A stretch of DNA of 64,000 bases, taken from NCBI GenBank assembly GCA_028023455.1, contig JAQFVV010000056.1, positions 4,301,717 through 4,365,716 on the forward strand, given 5' to 3'. The notes under the pieces were generated by a model. The model had not been told where the DNA came from, did not search any database, and was given only the letters and a program-made list of their open reading frames with translations. Source of the DNA: Epiperipatus broadwayi. Its lineage: Eukaryota > Onychophora > Udeonychophora > Euonychophora > Peripatidae. Of this stretch, positions 10,667-22,885 are shown piece after piece. Each line of letters begins with the position of its first letter. The first letter of the stretch is position 1. Made by a program: the position numbers and the translations under genes.

Positions 10667-13600
10667 ATGGAGAAGGAATGGGTTTGTAAAATTAATGGTA
10701 AGAAAGTAATTTATAAATGTAATGGAGAAGAAAGAATTAAAAGAATTTATAAAAGAGTAGTTAGGAAAGAAGAAATTGTTAAAATTGGGTTTTTGAATAT
10801 GCAAGGTGGTAGGAAACCAGAAAAGTGGATGGAATTAAATAAAACAATTGAAAATGAAGAGCTTGAGGTATTAGCAGTAGTGGAAACACATTTAAGAGAA
10901 GAAGAAGAACCTATTTTGGAACAGTTGGTATGGCAGGGTATAAATAGAAAAGAAAAAGAAAAAAGGGGTGGTGGTATAGGTGTTATATCAAAAAAATATT
11001 TAAATATTGTTAAATGTCAAGAACACTTGTGGTTTGAAATAAGGTTGGGTAGACAAGAATGGATGGTGGCTATAGTTTATATAGCTACTGGAGATAGTCA
11101 AATTATATTGGAGTGGAATAGTAACATATACGAATGTTTAGTTAAGGATATACAAAGTTTTAAAGAAAAGGGGAAGAGAATAATGGTTATAGGGGATATG
11201 AATGGACATATTGAAGAAATTGATGATGTAGATAATAAAAATGGACAGCTTTTGAAGAATTTTTGTCAGAAAGTGAATTTGAGTATTGGAAATTTATTAA
11301 ATATTTATGAGGGACAATACACATGGTCCAGAAATAATATATTTCACACAATAGATTATGTATTGGTAGAGAAAGAGGGAATAAATAAAATACGGAAAAT
11401 TAAGGTATTTGATAATGAAGAAAAAGTATGCACTAGTGATCATAATTTCATTGTAATTGAAATGGTTAGTAATGTGATGGAGAATAGAAATAAAAGTAGA
11501 AATAATAGTGAAAGATGTGGATGGAGAGTAAATGATAAGAATAAGTTGGAAGAGTATAAAATACAAGTTGAAGAAATAATGGAAGAGTGGGTTGGGGATG
11601 AGTATAAGGATTGGTGTAAGGAAGTAGAAAAAGTTGCAAATAGGGTTTTAGGTGAGAATATTGAAAAGAATAAAAGTAATAAAAAAATTAAAATTAGTAA
11701 AAGTGTAAAAGAAAGGAAAGAAGCATGTAGAGAATATAAGTGTGCTATTAAGAATAAGGAAAGTGAAAAAGATATTAATGCTAAATGGGAAAAGTACTTA
11801 GAAAAGAAGAAGTTGGCTAAAATAGATATTTATAGAGAGAGAATGAAATTGAATAGTAAATTGTTGGAGGATATTAATAAAAGTGGAAGAGATGGAAGTA
11901 AAAAATTTTGGAATTATATTAAAAGGAGAAATGTAGGGGAGAGAGAGTTAGTATTACTAGATGATGAGGGAACTGAGTGTAGTTCTAGAGAAGATTTAGA
12001 GAGAATCTTAAATAGTTATGTAATGAATATAGAAAAGATGTTAAATGTGAATGATAGAATATTAGAAAATATGAAAGAATATAGTAATGGGAATATTAGT
12101 TTTTCAGAAAATGAACTAAATGAGGTAGAGAAGAAATTGAAAAGTGGGAAGGCAAGAGGTTTAGATGGATGGGCAGCAGAGATGGTAATGAATTTAGGAT
12201 ATAGGGCAAAAGTAAAGTTATTATCCTGTTTTAATAAAATGGCACAGAATAGAGTTTTCCCAAGTAGTTGGAGTAATACAAGAGTAAGGTTATTATTTAA
12301 AGGAAAGGGTAAGGATCATAGAAAGTTGAATAATTATAGACCGATAGCGGTAACATCAGTTTTATATAAAGTTTTCTCGTATATGGTGGCTAGTAAAGTT
12401 GTAAAATGGATGGAAGGGAATAATGTAGTGGGTGAAATGCAAGGAGGTTTTAGATTAGATAGGCATATAGGAGATAGTTTATTTGTAGTTACACAACTTA
12501 TGGATATGAGTAGGAATGCAGATAAACAGTTATATATGAGTTTTATAGATATAGAGAAGGCATATGATAGAGTAAATAGAAATAGATTATGGATAAGTTT
12601 AGCAAATTTGGGAATGGATGAAGCTTTAATAGATATTATTAAGAAATTATATGAAAATAATTATTATATATATCAATTAGAGAATATAGAATCAATTAAA
12701 GTTAAAAATGGTGTGGGACTAAGGCAAGGATGCCCTATGTCACCTATTTTGTTTGTGTTGTATTTGAGTGAAATGGAAAGAGCAATAGAAAGATTAGGAA
12801 GAGGGATAGAGATACCGTTAATAGGTAGTAAGGGAGTATATATTTTGTCAGGTCTTTTTTTTGCAGATGATATATTTTTGTGTGCAGAAAAAAGAGAAGA
12901 TATGGAAGTTATGTTGAGGACATGTGCAAGGGTGGGTAAAGAGATGGGGATTAAATTTAGTGAAGAAAAATCAAATATAATGATGGTTAATACTGAGGAA
13001 AGAGAAGATGTAGAATTTTTATTGGGAGATATTAAGTTAAGTGTGGTGAATAGATATAGTTATTTGGGAATTATTTTAAGTAATCAGAAAAATTATTTGG
13101 ATGAATGGGAGAAAAAATTGATAAATGAAGCAAAGAAAAGAAAGGGATTGATAAAGAAATTAACAGTATTTTCATATAATAAATATGATGTAGCTAGAAT
13201 TATATGGAAAGGAGTTGCAGTAGCAGGGTTAACATATGGTAATGATGCATTATATGTTAGTAAAAAGATATTAGATTATTTAGAAAAAACTCAAAGGGAA
13301 GTAGGAAGACATGCATTGGATGCAGAAGTATGGACAGCAAGGGAGGCAATTCAAGGAGAAATGGGATGGTCAAGTTTTCATATGAGAGATGCAAAAAGTA
13401 AAATGAAAATGTTTGGTAGATTGCAGTTTATGGATAATAAAAGAATAGCCAAAATAGTATTTAATTGGGTTATGAGTAAAGGGCAGGTAACAAGATGGGT
13501 GAGAAAGGTAATGCGCTATGCAAAAGATTTGGATAAAGAATTTATATCAGTATATTTGTACAAAAGATGGGATGATTGTGTTAAGAGGATTATTGAGTGT

Positions 13601-14086
13601 TATAGTAGTAAGGAATGGGATAAAAGAATAGATTTATTAATAAAGACTAGGGAGTTAGAGAGATGGAGAAATAGTATGGAGAGTAAAAAGAGTTTAAATA
13701 TATATAGAAATAAACAGAATATTAGGTGTGAGTTAATATATGATAATAGTAAGGAAAGTAGTTTATTGTTTAAGGCTCGAACGGGATCTTTAGCTACAAA
13801 AGAATATACATGTAAATGGAAAAATATGGGTGATTTATTTTGTAAATTATGTAAGGAAGGAATTGAAAATATTAGGCATTTGTTAATTGAATGTAAATGT
13901 TTGAAAACAGAAAGGGTACATATAATGAAGTTGTGGAAAAATAAATATGAAAAGAGTGATTATACAGAAAGTGAATTATTGGTTTTTATGCTAGGTTTGG
14001 GAAAAGATAAGGGAGATTTAGATATAAAGGTTATAGAGTTGACAAAAATTATGTTGTGGAAATGGGATAGAGCAGATTATGGGTAA
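10667..14086 (+). CDS. LINE ORF2: apurinic-type endonuclease plus reverse transcriptase
   Basis: The 1139-residue polyprotein drives target-primed reverse transcription. The endonuclease spans about residues 38-270: GFLNMQG (catalytic Asn), VVETHL (Glu), GDMNGH (Asp-x-Asn), TIDYVLV and TSDHNF (Ser-Asp-His). The reverse transcriptase follows at about 490-800: GKARGLDGW, NNYRPIAVTSVLYKV, MQGGFR, FIDIEKAYDRV, GLRQGCPMSPILF and the catalytic FADD at 732-735. A C-terminal Cys/His motif (CKLC, then HLLIEC at 1059-1076) is typical of LINEs. The same frame is open upstream to 10547, overlapping the end of ORF1, so the true start may precede the ATG at 10667. All catalytic residues seen are intact, so the enzyme could be active. 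Confidence 0.92.
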   Translation: MEKEWVCKINGKKVIYKCNGEERIKRIYKRVVRKEEIVKIGFLNMQGGRKPEKWMELNKTIENEELEVLAVVETHLREEEEPILEQLVWQGINRKEKEKRGGGIGVISKKYLNIVKCQEHLWFEIRLGRQEWMVAIVYIATGDSQIILEWNSNIYECLVKDIQSFKEKGKRIMVIGDMNGHIEEIDDVDNKNGQLLKNFCQKVNLSIGNLLNIYEGQYTWSRNNIFHTIDYVLVEKEGINKIRKIKVFDNEEKVCTSDHNFIVIEMVSNVMENRNKSRNNSERCGWRVNDKNKLEEYKIQVEEIMEEWVGDEYKDWCKEVEKVANRVLGENIEKNKSNKKIKISKSVKERKEACREYKCAIKNKESEKDINAKWEKYLEKKKLAKIDIYRERMKLNSKLLEDINKSGRDGSKKFWNYIKRRNVGERELVLLDDEGTECSSREDLERILNSYVMNIEKMLNVNDRILENMKEYSNGNISFSENELNEVEKKLKSGKARGLDGWAAEMVMNLGYRAKVKLLSCFNKMAQNRVFPSSWSNTRVRLLFKGKGKDHRKLNNYRPIAVTSVLYKVFSYMVASKVVKWMEGNNVVGEMQGGFRLDRHIGDSLFVVTQLMDMSRNADKQLYMSFIDIEKAYDRVNRNRLWISLANLGMDEALIDIIKKLYENNYYIYQLENIESIKVKNGVGLRQGCPMSPILFVLYLSEMERAIERLGRGIEIPLIGSKGVYILSGLFFADDIFLCAEKREDMEVMLRTCARVGKEMGIKFSEEKSNIMMVNTEEREDVEFLLGDIKLSVVNRYSYLGIILSNQKNYLDEWEKKLINEAKKRKGLIKKLTVFSYNKYDVARIIWKGVAVAGLTYGNDALYVSKKILDYLEKTQREVGRHALDAEVWTAREAIQGEMGWSSFHMRDAKSKMKMFGRLQFMDNKRIAKIVFNWVMSKGQVTRWVRKVMRYAKDLDKEFISVYLYKRWDDCVKRIIECYSSKEWDKRIDLLIKTRELERWRNSMESKKSLNIYRNKQNIRCELIYDNSKESSLLFKARTGSLATKEYTCKWKNMGDLFCKLCKEGIENIRHLLIECKCLKTERVHIMKLWKNKYEKSDYTESELLVFMLGLGKDKGDLDIKVIELTKIMLWKWDRADYG

Positions 14087-14201
14087 ATTTAAAGTGGGGA
14101 ATGTAAAAGAAAGTGGCTAACAGGTTTATCTGGGCTTAATTGCTGAGATATTCTTGACTTCGTTTAAGGAGAAGCCATAATACATCACATCACATCACAT
14201 A
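14087..14201 (+). other. LINE 3' UTR and ATCAC-repeat tail
   Basis: A short 3' UTR of about 95 bp contains a possible hairpin (CTTCGTTTAAGGAGAAG). It ends in three and a half ATCAC units (about 14182-14200). LINEs of the CR1/Jockey group commonly end in a short microsatellite instead of poly(A), so this marks the 3' end of the element. Confidence 0.75.
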
Positions 14202-16190
14202 TAATGGTTTGTATATTTGCTATAATTATTTCAGTTAGTGTTAACAGTAACTTTCTTTATATATGTGTGTGTGGGGGGGGGGTGTTTAAGACCATCAAAT
14301 GTATGAAAACTATTAATTGAATGCTATAAAATAATTGCAGCTGAGCCATTTTTGACTAGATTGCAATGCTATATAACAATGTCCTGCAATGGAACATATA
14401 CTAAACAGATAATTTGTTTTGTATTTGTATCTCTTTATTTTATTAACCTGGCTAACAGGATGACATTTTTTATTATTAGCCCTGGTGGAAATTTCTATCA
14501 ATGTTCAACCTTTGATTTTAGTATAAAACCATTATTCTACACTAAAAGGTTAAAAATTGGACTTCATTTTTTAGAAATGTAAGTTTACAAATGAAAAATA
14601 TTATAAAAATTATATCTGAAGTATTCAAATACTGCAAAAGTGAGTATGTAATAAGAATAAAAGGCTCTTTCATTGTGGGAAAAAATTAAATTAATAGTGT
14701 ATCTCAAAAAAATATTAACAAAATATTGTCGATTGAAGTTTATTTTTAAAATGGGGAACAAATCTGAAACCTTGATAAATTTATAAAATTATGTTATAAA
14801 ATTGCATTTATAATTTTTAGAATATCTCAAAAGGGTATTCTATTGGGTCAGTAAAATGGTCAAATTTATTAACTCTTATTTCTAAAAATAAAACATGTAT
14901 GAATAAAATCAAAGTGTATCCATGTATTATTTTGGTTTTAAATAATTATTATATAATGATTGTGTAAAAATATTCTGAAATATTTAATGAAGCATGCAAG
15001 AAATCATGTATTTGTTAGTCCAAATTTTTTTTCAAAGAAATCTCACAATCTGGAAAACAAAGAATCAGAATTATTAATGATATGAAGATAGAATTAAACA
15101 CATAGAGACTGGATTAAATGCACTTTGAATTTCATTGACTATCAGAAAATACTGACCTCTTCAGAATTTTTTACATTAATATATTAATATTTGTTAGTTC
15201 ATAGTTTTGCAGCTTTTTAAATATATATATATCACTACCAACAATTCCTAAAAGAGTAATTTAAAATGAAAAGAACTACCAACTCTATCTCCAAGGGCAT
15301 GCTAAATACTGGGCCTCATAATCATAGAATTAAATGAGATTTTATATAAAAATAAAACATTGTGGGATACTCAGTGATAAAAAGATATATTTATAAATCA
15401 GAAATTCCTGGATCAAAACTCAACCTATCACTTCTAGTTCTGGAATATTTTATGACCAAATTAACTAATAAATATTTTCTACTAGAGAAAAAAACCCAAC
15501 ATAAGATTTAAATAAGTTCAATATTTTGTTAGGTCTGATGTTGTTTAAAATTTATTTTGATAGATTTTTCAATAAAAACAGTTTCAATAAAAATTAAAAT
15601 ATTTTTAAAAGAATGCAGTTTATTACATTAGTTTGCTACATAATCAAAACGATTTGATTGCCTGGAAGGTCAGAAGTTCAAACATCAGAACTGACAGAAC
15701 CGGATCTATTATGTATAGTTCTTGATTTCTAGATATCAGTCCACTAAAACAATCAGGAAATTATATTGAAGTCATGGAAATTCTTAAATTTAATCAGAGT
15801 AAATGCAACAGAATAGAATGTGGGATTAATGTAATATGGGTAAGTTTAAAATAAATATAAATAAAACCAGAGTTGTAAAAATACATAAAACATATAAAAA
15901 ATTGCATGCCCTGTGTGATTTAGTGAGTCTTAGATTGACTGAAAAGTCTGTGGAAAAAGACTCAATGTAACTGCTCTGAAGTTTGAACATGGCATAACCT
16001 TCTAAAATAATTATTCAGTTATTTTTAGTACATATAATTATACAACAATTAGTTTAGTGGATGCCAAAGATAATAGGAAATAAAATTATACTATGATATT
16101 GCAATAGTCAAGTCAATTTTTTATTAAATTAAACCATGTTGAAGAAAAAGTGCTTTGGAAATATTACAGTTTTTGTGTTTATCTTTAACA
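14202..16190. other. A+T-rich DNA with two weak tRNA-like remnants
   Basis: A run of ten G follows (GT)n at 14273-14282. Near 15367-15420 and 15655-15700 there are box B-like motifs (CTGGATCAAAACTC; GAAGTTCAAACATC) without a convincing cloverleaf, perhaps old SINE fragments. Nothing else is recognised. Confidence 0.35.
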
Positions 16191-17350
16191 TTTCAGCAGA
16201 TATTTCTATTTATCTGGATAACTCTAACTTTTTCCAAAACCTGGAAGATGATTTAGATTGAGTTTCACTCTTATTTCTTATATAAAAGTGTCCTTAAAAC
16301 TCATGTTTCAACAATGTAATGAAGGATACTATAGTCACTGTATTTACTTCAGCACTCTAAAATAACTAATAATAAAAGAAATTTTGAACTATTACAATTA
16401 AAGACATCTCACATTTTTCTCCAATTGAAGCCATAATCATCACATAACATAATTGTTTTAGCCATAGGTCAAAATATTATGATTCTTTCTACTTTATATA
16501 CTAAATAAATGAGCCTAATTTTCATTTTTATAGTCCCTAAATGATTTCTTTTTTTAATTTACTTTCAGATTTAGACACAAAGTTAATTTACTCTACCATT
16601 AATTATATGGTTGATTCTAATGTAACTAACAATGTTATGAATGTATTACAATATTATTTTAAATTTGACTTATGTGTAAGTATGTTCATGAATTTGGAGT
16701 GCACTGTTTGGAGATGAATTTTTGCCTCTTACATTTTATGTCTCACATTAGTGTAATAATTTTTTGATGACAACTATAACTTTTGTTAATCCTTATAATG
16801 AATCCTTTTTAATCATGATCTTAATACTATTTCCCATTCTGCATTACACAATTAAAAGTTACCAGAGTTAAAAAATCTTATAAAATTAAGTAATAAAGTC
16901 ATCAAGAAGTACAAATATTCATGTAATCAAATAACATTTATCATATATAACAAATATTTAACATGTAATAACCACATTCCACTTTTTTTACACTTTAAAG
17001 CAAAATATATTTATTAATTTTATAGTTTTGACTGTTCCCAGCAGTTTTCATCAGATCTTATGAAGACTTCTAGGAACAGTCAAAACTGTAAAATTAATAA
17101 ATGTATTTTGCTTTAAAGTGTGAAAAGAGTGGAATGTGGTTATTATATGTTATATATTAGAAAAGCAAAAATAAAGAAGGAAAGAAGAAGAGAAAAAGAT
17201 CAACTCAGGCATGTTTATAGACATGTGTATCAGAGCTGCATTAACTGCATATAACAAAAGCATAAAATATTTTAGCACTAATACAATATTTTTCATTAAG
17301 TCGCACATCTACATGGTTTTCATGGTACAGGGCAATTGCAAAATAACACT
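16190..17350. repeat. Unclassified interspersed repeat, copy 1 (interrupted)
   Basis: Two blocks here, at about 16226-16300 (TTTTCCAAAACCTGGAAGAT) and 17215-17345 (GACATGTGTATCAG then GCATTAACTGCATATAACAA), recur in the same order at 29118-29195 and 30186-30320. Their spacing is about 990 bp here and 1066 bp there, and this copy also contains the 188-bp palindrome. They are therefore probably two pieces of one longer repeat. No protein was recognised in it. Confidence 0.5.
16962..17149. repeat. PLE-tail inverted dimer (family C)
   Basis: Two arms of about 90 bp are reverse complements with almost no spacer; they meet at CATCAGATCTTATGAAG near 17056. The outer ends are GTAATAACCACATTCCAC and its complement. 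Read outward, each arm begins CTGATGAAAACTG or CTTATGAAGACT, then a stem, then CAGTCAAAACT. This looks like the PLE terminal pattern CTGATGA/stem/GAAAC with the G of GAAA changed to A, a change compatible with CpG decay. No flanking direct repeat was found. Confidence 0.62.
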
Positions 17351-18769
17351 TTCACATACCAATTAGTCTTAAATCTAACTAACTAATTGAATTTGTTTTT
17401 CAAAAACATATTTACCAAAATAGCTTTAATTAAAACATTGATTTTGAATCCTTGATAAAGAATCTTAAATTTCATGTTTTTATCAAAAACAGGTCTAAAA
17501 AATAACCTATTTAGTATTAATTTAAAATTTACAATTGAGTTTAGACTTTTCTATTATTTAAAGTAATGCTAGAAATTTAACTTTCACACGTATTTAAGCC
17601 TTCATACACAAATTATTTAATGTATTCATGTGGTAAATGTGTACATAGATAGAAAATTGAACTTTAAATTACTATCTGAATTGCTATTAAAATTATATTC
17701 ATGACCAAAAAAACTATGCTATCAATTTCTGTCTTTCTAACCAACTTTATACTGCCTTCTACTATTTACTCTATCTTATTTTGGTGAGTTATTTGTACTG
17801 TACATGAAGAATTTATTTAATTATATAACAACAATGGGAGTAAAAATAATGATACATGATATAGAAATGCCCAAGCTTAGGAAAAAGAAAAATATAAATA
17901 CTAAAAAATAATTTTCAAGGATAATTTAATGATAATCTATATGAATAAAATTTAAAAATATAGAAGTACTGTGAAAAGTAACTCAGAAAAGATGATCTAT
18001 TGAAAAAATTAAGAAATACAAAACAATTAGATAAGGTAACTTATTAGAAAATATAAACTTCAAGACTGGCAATTATATATGTCTCTCACTTATTGATAAA
18101 AACTACATCATATTAAAAATGCATTTCTGTTTTATGATCAAGTAACAGCCATATTCTGACTACTCTATATTACAATGGAATCTGCATTTCTCCTTCCCTA
18201 ATTTAATTCACCATGGATAGGCTAAGTTGAAGATGGACCAGCTATTTGAAAAAATCCTATACTTATTTAGGATTTTATTATAGAGGGGGAAGATTTAAAT
18301 TATGAATTATTGTTGCAATAAGTAAATGTAAGTGTTTATATCTCAAGATAGAGGATTACAAAAATATGTTAGAGAAGTCTGTAAAATATTAAAGATACAA
18401 TAATAAAAATAATAATCTTTAAAAATTGAATTTAGCTGATGATGATAAGAAAGAGTATGATGGAAGACAAAGATATGTGCTTTCCTATGTGATCTCTGGT
18501 AATAATACTTATAACATTGATCATTCTGTTAAATTAGGCATGAGGTGTGGTTGAATTTTAACAATTGTTTTCTAAATGGCACAGAGAATATGGTGAATTA
18601 AATTTTAAATACTAATTTTTGTGGTAAATCTTGTAGAATTTTAATTTTCTAATATAACAATATTTTTTAAATGCTCAAAACGTCAAATTATAAAGTATAG
18701 TTAGTGGTTACTTGAAACTGTGTCATGTTATTTTAAAATTGGTAAATAATACTCTAAAAATTATTTTAG
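17351..18769. other. A+T-rich DNA upstream of the exon candidate
   Basis: No feature is recognised. If the exon at 18770 is real, this stretch is intronic. Confidence 0.4.
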
Positions 18770-18868
18770 GATATTTCAAGAAAACCTCAAACCAGAACAT
18801 CAATGCTCCGACAGTATAATCCTCCCATTCCTCCTGCAAAAAAATGTCCACCAATGAAATTAGCTCAG
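18770..18868 (+). CDS. Candidate internal protein-coding exon of an unidentified host gene
   Basis: A 99-nt open block of exactly 33 codons is flanked by a good acceptor (TTATTTTAG just before) and a donor (CAG then GTTTGT just after). It is in phase 0 at both ends and markedly richer in G+C than its surroundings. It encodes a proline-rich, basic segment (KPQTRTSMLRQYNPP, then IPPAKKCPPMKLAQ). I do not recognise the protein. The composition suggests a disordered region of a nuclear or scaffold protein. No neighbouring exon of the same gene was found in the window, which would imply large introns. It may instead be a chance open block, but the splice sites, phase and composition agree. Confidence 0.55.
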
Positions 18869-18916
18869 GTTTGTCATTTTATAATTACTTATTTATTATT
18901 ATTTGATATCATTACT

Positions 18917-19125
18917 ATTTACTAAGGCTATAAACCTCAAGAATATGCACGCGTAGGGACCTCTACCGGTCTTAACCACAAGCTTATGCTTTGGAACAAA
19001 CAAGAGGGGAACCCTTCTTTACTTCAACCTACTTTCTATATGAACAGGTAAAGCTGAAGCGGTTAGATCTAAGAGCGTGAAACTATTTCATGCGCATATT
19101 CTTGAGGTTTATAGCCTTAGTAAAT
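18917..19125. mobile_element. MITE with 27-32 bp terminal inverted repeats
   Basis: The ends are perfect inverted repeats beginning CTAAGGCTATAAACCTCAAG (outer limits 18917-18948 and 19094-19125). If TA is the target duplication, the element is 18922-19120 (199 bp), consistent with a Tc1/mariner-type non-autonomous element. The inside is G+C-richer than its surroundings and non-coding. It lies only about 50 bp downstream of the donor site of the exon candidate, so it could influence splicing. Confidence 0.78.
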
Positions 19126-22100
19126 ATTACTTACATAATCAATGTGCGTTTAAATAAATTTATAATATCATTACTATCATAATATTAAATTTGTGATATA
19201 ACTTTTATTTGAGTTAATCTGTAGATTTTATATATATGTTAAATATTGTCAGTGATGAATTTTTAGTGGAACTGAAAGTTATAGAAAATGTTTCAGCCTT
19301 TCTCCCATTTTTTTATAAGTCCTAATGGCAAATATTAATTTTCATAACTTTGATGTTAGATTTTTTTTCATTTAGAATTTATCAAATATTTTGGATTTCA
19401 TTTCTTATTGCATTTTTTATTGTAAAGTGCTTGTTATTTAAAAAAAAACACATAGGTTAAACTAGAGAAGTTGTAAATAATGATTAGTTATATGTATATA
19501 TATATAAACCTTTTAAATATTTACTATTATATATCTAAATCAAGTTTCTTTAATAAACTATATGCAAATAAAGTTCGTACTGCGTTAAATACTTTTATTA
19601 TTAGCATCGAACATAAATTATTTTTACCTCATTTGTAAAAATAGCTCTACAATATATTTTGCTGTCGTATAATTTTACATAATTATGTTTATTTTAGTTT
19701 GCCTGTGACTTATGCTTGCATTATCTTTATCCTGATCCAAAATCATCTACTATAAGTTTGGAAATCAATGTAACTTGGTCTTTTTTCATTATTTAAGCTT
19801 GCAATAAATGCCTTTAAAGCAGGACGAGACTGCTCTTGGAAGCTTATGAGTAATTATATAAACTTATCAACTTGAACAGTCTAAAATAGATTAGTTTGAC
19901 TTAAAAGCTTAAGTCACATTAAAGAACAAAAGACAAGAACATTTTACTTATTAATGACTTTAATAATTATTGTTTTTTATCTGCTCAAAATAAAAACTAA
20001 TATCGTGACAGAATATATATTGATAAAAATAGTTTTGCTGAGATTTCTTCATAGAGTACTTTTGTCTATTGTAAAATAAAGAATACAAAACTATGAATAA
20101 ACTATGAAACTACTAAAACAGAAAGTTCTAGAAAATTTGTATTTTACGTTTGTAAAGGAAAGACATCATTGTGAAATGCTGGAAATCACAATGGTGAGAT
20201 TCAGTGGGTCAAATCTTATAAAATAAATTTTTAAAATATAAATTGCACTCTAAAGACTGGGAATATAATATTTCAAGAATCACATTACACTTAGTATTGA
20301 CTTATTAAATTATATTATAACATAAGATCTACCCTGGTATCATCAAGTTATGAAATTCTGACATAATTCAGTATATAAAATAAAGAGAACAGTCAAGACT
20401 GCAGTAATTATTGTAGGAATATTATCATTATCGATTACAATAAAATAATTTACTTATTCAATAAAAGGAATAAGTGATTGTCATGAACTCAGTGTGGTTT
20501 TTGAGAAAAAAAACATAATTATAGTTTACATACAAAAAATATTTGTAAAAAATTGATTAATTTATACATTGGTTTTATTAATTTGACCAAGATATTTGAT
20601 TGTTATGTGAGAATATACATGACAATTCTTGATCATATTTGTTTATCTATGAAAGTTTATTGATGTATTTAAGATAAAATGACATGAACTAGCTCCATTC
20701 TTATAGCAATTGTCTTTTTAAAGGGCTTCATAAGAAAGCATTAATTTGGTTAATAGGTTAGAGAAAAGTAATTTTAATTTGAACATAGTAAGAACTTATT
20801 TTCGTTTGGCTCCTAGATTTACTGTATAATGATGAGTGCTTTAATCTGCATCAAATTAAAAAATAATCTATAAAATGCTTTTAATGTTTTAAAGGCAATC
20901 TATAAGCAATTGATTTAGAAAGTAGCACTGCTTTATCTGCCATGTATGATAGAAAAAACTTCAGTAATTTTGTTTTGGTGAATCATTTTAATTATTGTAG
21001 TAGTTTGCATATAGAATGGTAGACTTTTAAATAACAGTGCCTCAAGTATTTTACTGGTACATTTAGCAAGGCAAAAAGATAGGGAATTTTATTAAAGCAA
21101 TACAACTAGGAACAAATAGGGTTATTTTCATGTAATGGTTGGAGAAATATGTTAGCTGTAATGTTGCTATGTAATTATCTCATTTACTACTGTCATCTTT
21201 ACAGTAAAAAATTTACTCTAGCAGTTTAAAATAGTTCTTGTCTTGCTTCTATTTTTTAATAAAAGGATATTATTTTTTTTATTTTTAAACTAAGATTTCA
21301 TATGGATATTTTTAGAGATATGAGGACTTGGGACTTAGAAAAATTCCATTTTCTCTTTAATTAGCATACATAGCTCTCTAAGATATATGAAATAATATTT
21401 ACAGGCTATAAAGAGAATATGTCTGGGTTTAAATCCATATAAAATCTTGCATTAGAAAATAACTATTATGAATTACTTGAGAAATTGTTTACTTAAAGTC
21501 TATTAGCAGCATTCAATAATTGCAGAGCAGCATCACTGTTAGTACATTTCTGTAGTCCTTACATAAAAATAATCTTACTCATTCATTTGTTTATGTATAA
21601 TTAATACAAGAAATTATTTAATTTAACATATATATAAAAACTAATTTTGCACAATATATGAGCATTATTCTATCAAAATATACTGCATAGCAATTTAGAC
21701 TATCTTACTTCGTATCTTAATAATATTGAGATAATTAATGTTAATCTGTGATAATCAATTTTACTTTTTGCACTTCTATATCCATTCAGATTTATAAATG
21801 AATGACATCTAAAAAAGAGATCTATGCTGAGGTATTATGTATAAGGCATCTAAGGATCAGGCATCAGATGCTGTTGATTATGAGTTTAATGTAAATTTAT
21901 AAATTAAACTGCTATGTCCTAAAGGTCTGTAAGACTAGCCAGAAAGCTATAGTAATAAGAATAATATACTCAGAAATTTATATATAATAATATTTATTTA
22001 GCAATAATAATGATGACATAAAAATGTTAAGAATATAATAATTCATAAATTTATATCTCAAGTGAAAATATATTATTCACACACGGAGTCATCCAATTTT

Positions 22101-22885
22101 GCATATGTGTTTTCCAATTTAAAACTCTCTGATATTTAACACACATATTCATTAGTAAATATGTATAGTCCTTTTACTAATAACTAACATTCTGCAATTT
22201 AAATGTCTTTAATGGGTCGTATGTATACATGCTCCTTAAGTTCACTATTGAGTGCTTTCTGGGCACACACACAATTTATACATTTACTTAACCATAACTT
22301 CCCTATTACTTTTCACGTGGAGTTTGGGTAATTTTTTTAGTAACAACTTTGACTGACAACAAATACTTTTTCTTCTTCACCATACACATACTTGACTGAG
22401 TGGAATTTTATTTATACTCTGCTAATTTATATGTAAATGCTTTTATTTGCCTATAAATTTTATCCAATTAAATTATCTATTGGGATGATCTCTTTGCAGA
22501 TTTTCTATGTAGTTTTTTTAGAAAACGGAAATGTTTTATAAGTGGAAAACATCTATACATATTTAAACAATTAAATGATCTTTATTTACACATATGTTTT
22601 ATATGCCCAAACATTTACCCCTCTTTCTATTCAAGAAATAATGAAATGATTACATACATAGTCTGTGTAACTTGAAGTTTTTGGAATAACACTCTCTTTC
22701 TCTGTTTTAGTAGTTACACCTTGTTTTTTTCCTATACATATTCCTCTTTATTATCTTTTCATAATGTATCTTTTTTTCTTTACTTGATTTAGTAATGAAT
22801 TATTTCTATGAATATCTGGTGAAGTATTCACAAACTAAGGGTGAAGATGATTGATGTATCATCTCCATCCCACTTGGTAATTTGA
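19126..22885. other. A+T-rich DNA without recognised features
   Basis: Nothing is supported beyond small chance hairpins such as CATTGTGA/TCACAATG near 20170. It is probably intron or intergenic DNA. Confidence 0.4.

Larger units (their letters stand above)
9201..14201 (+). mobile_element. CR1-like non-LTR retrotransposon (LINE), nearly full length
   Basis: Two 5' UTR monomers, ORF1 (PHD finger, coiled coil, SGNH esterase), ORF2 (endonuclease and reverse transcriptase) and an ATCAC-repeat 3' tail are present in the expected order. PHD and esterase domains in ORF1 are established for CR1-like LINEs. ORF2 is unbroken over 1139 codons, so this is a young copy by the standard of the other elements here. 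The coding strand is strikingly poor in C and rich in A and G. No convincing target-site duplication was found, and the 5' boundary is estimated. Confidence 0.88.

Noticed and set aside
18430-18480. Hammerhead-like CTGATGATGATAAGAAAG
   Set aside because: There is no stem II or flanking complementarity; it is a chance match in a GAT-rich string.
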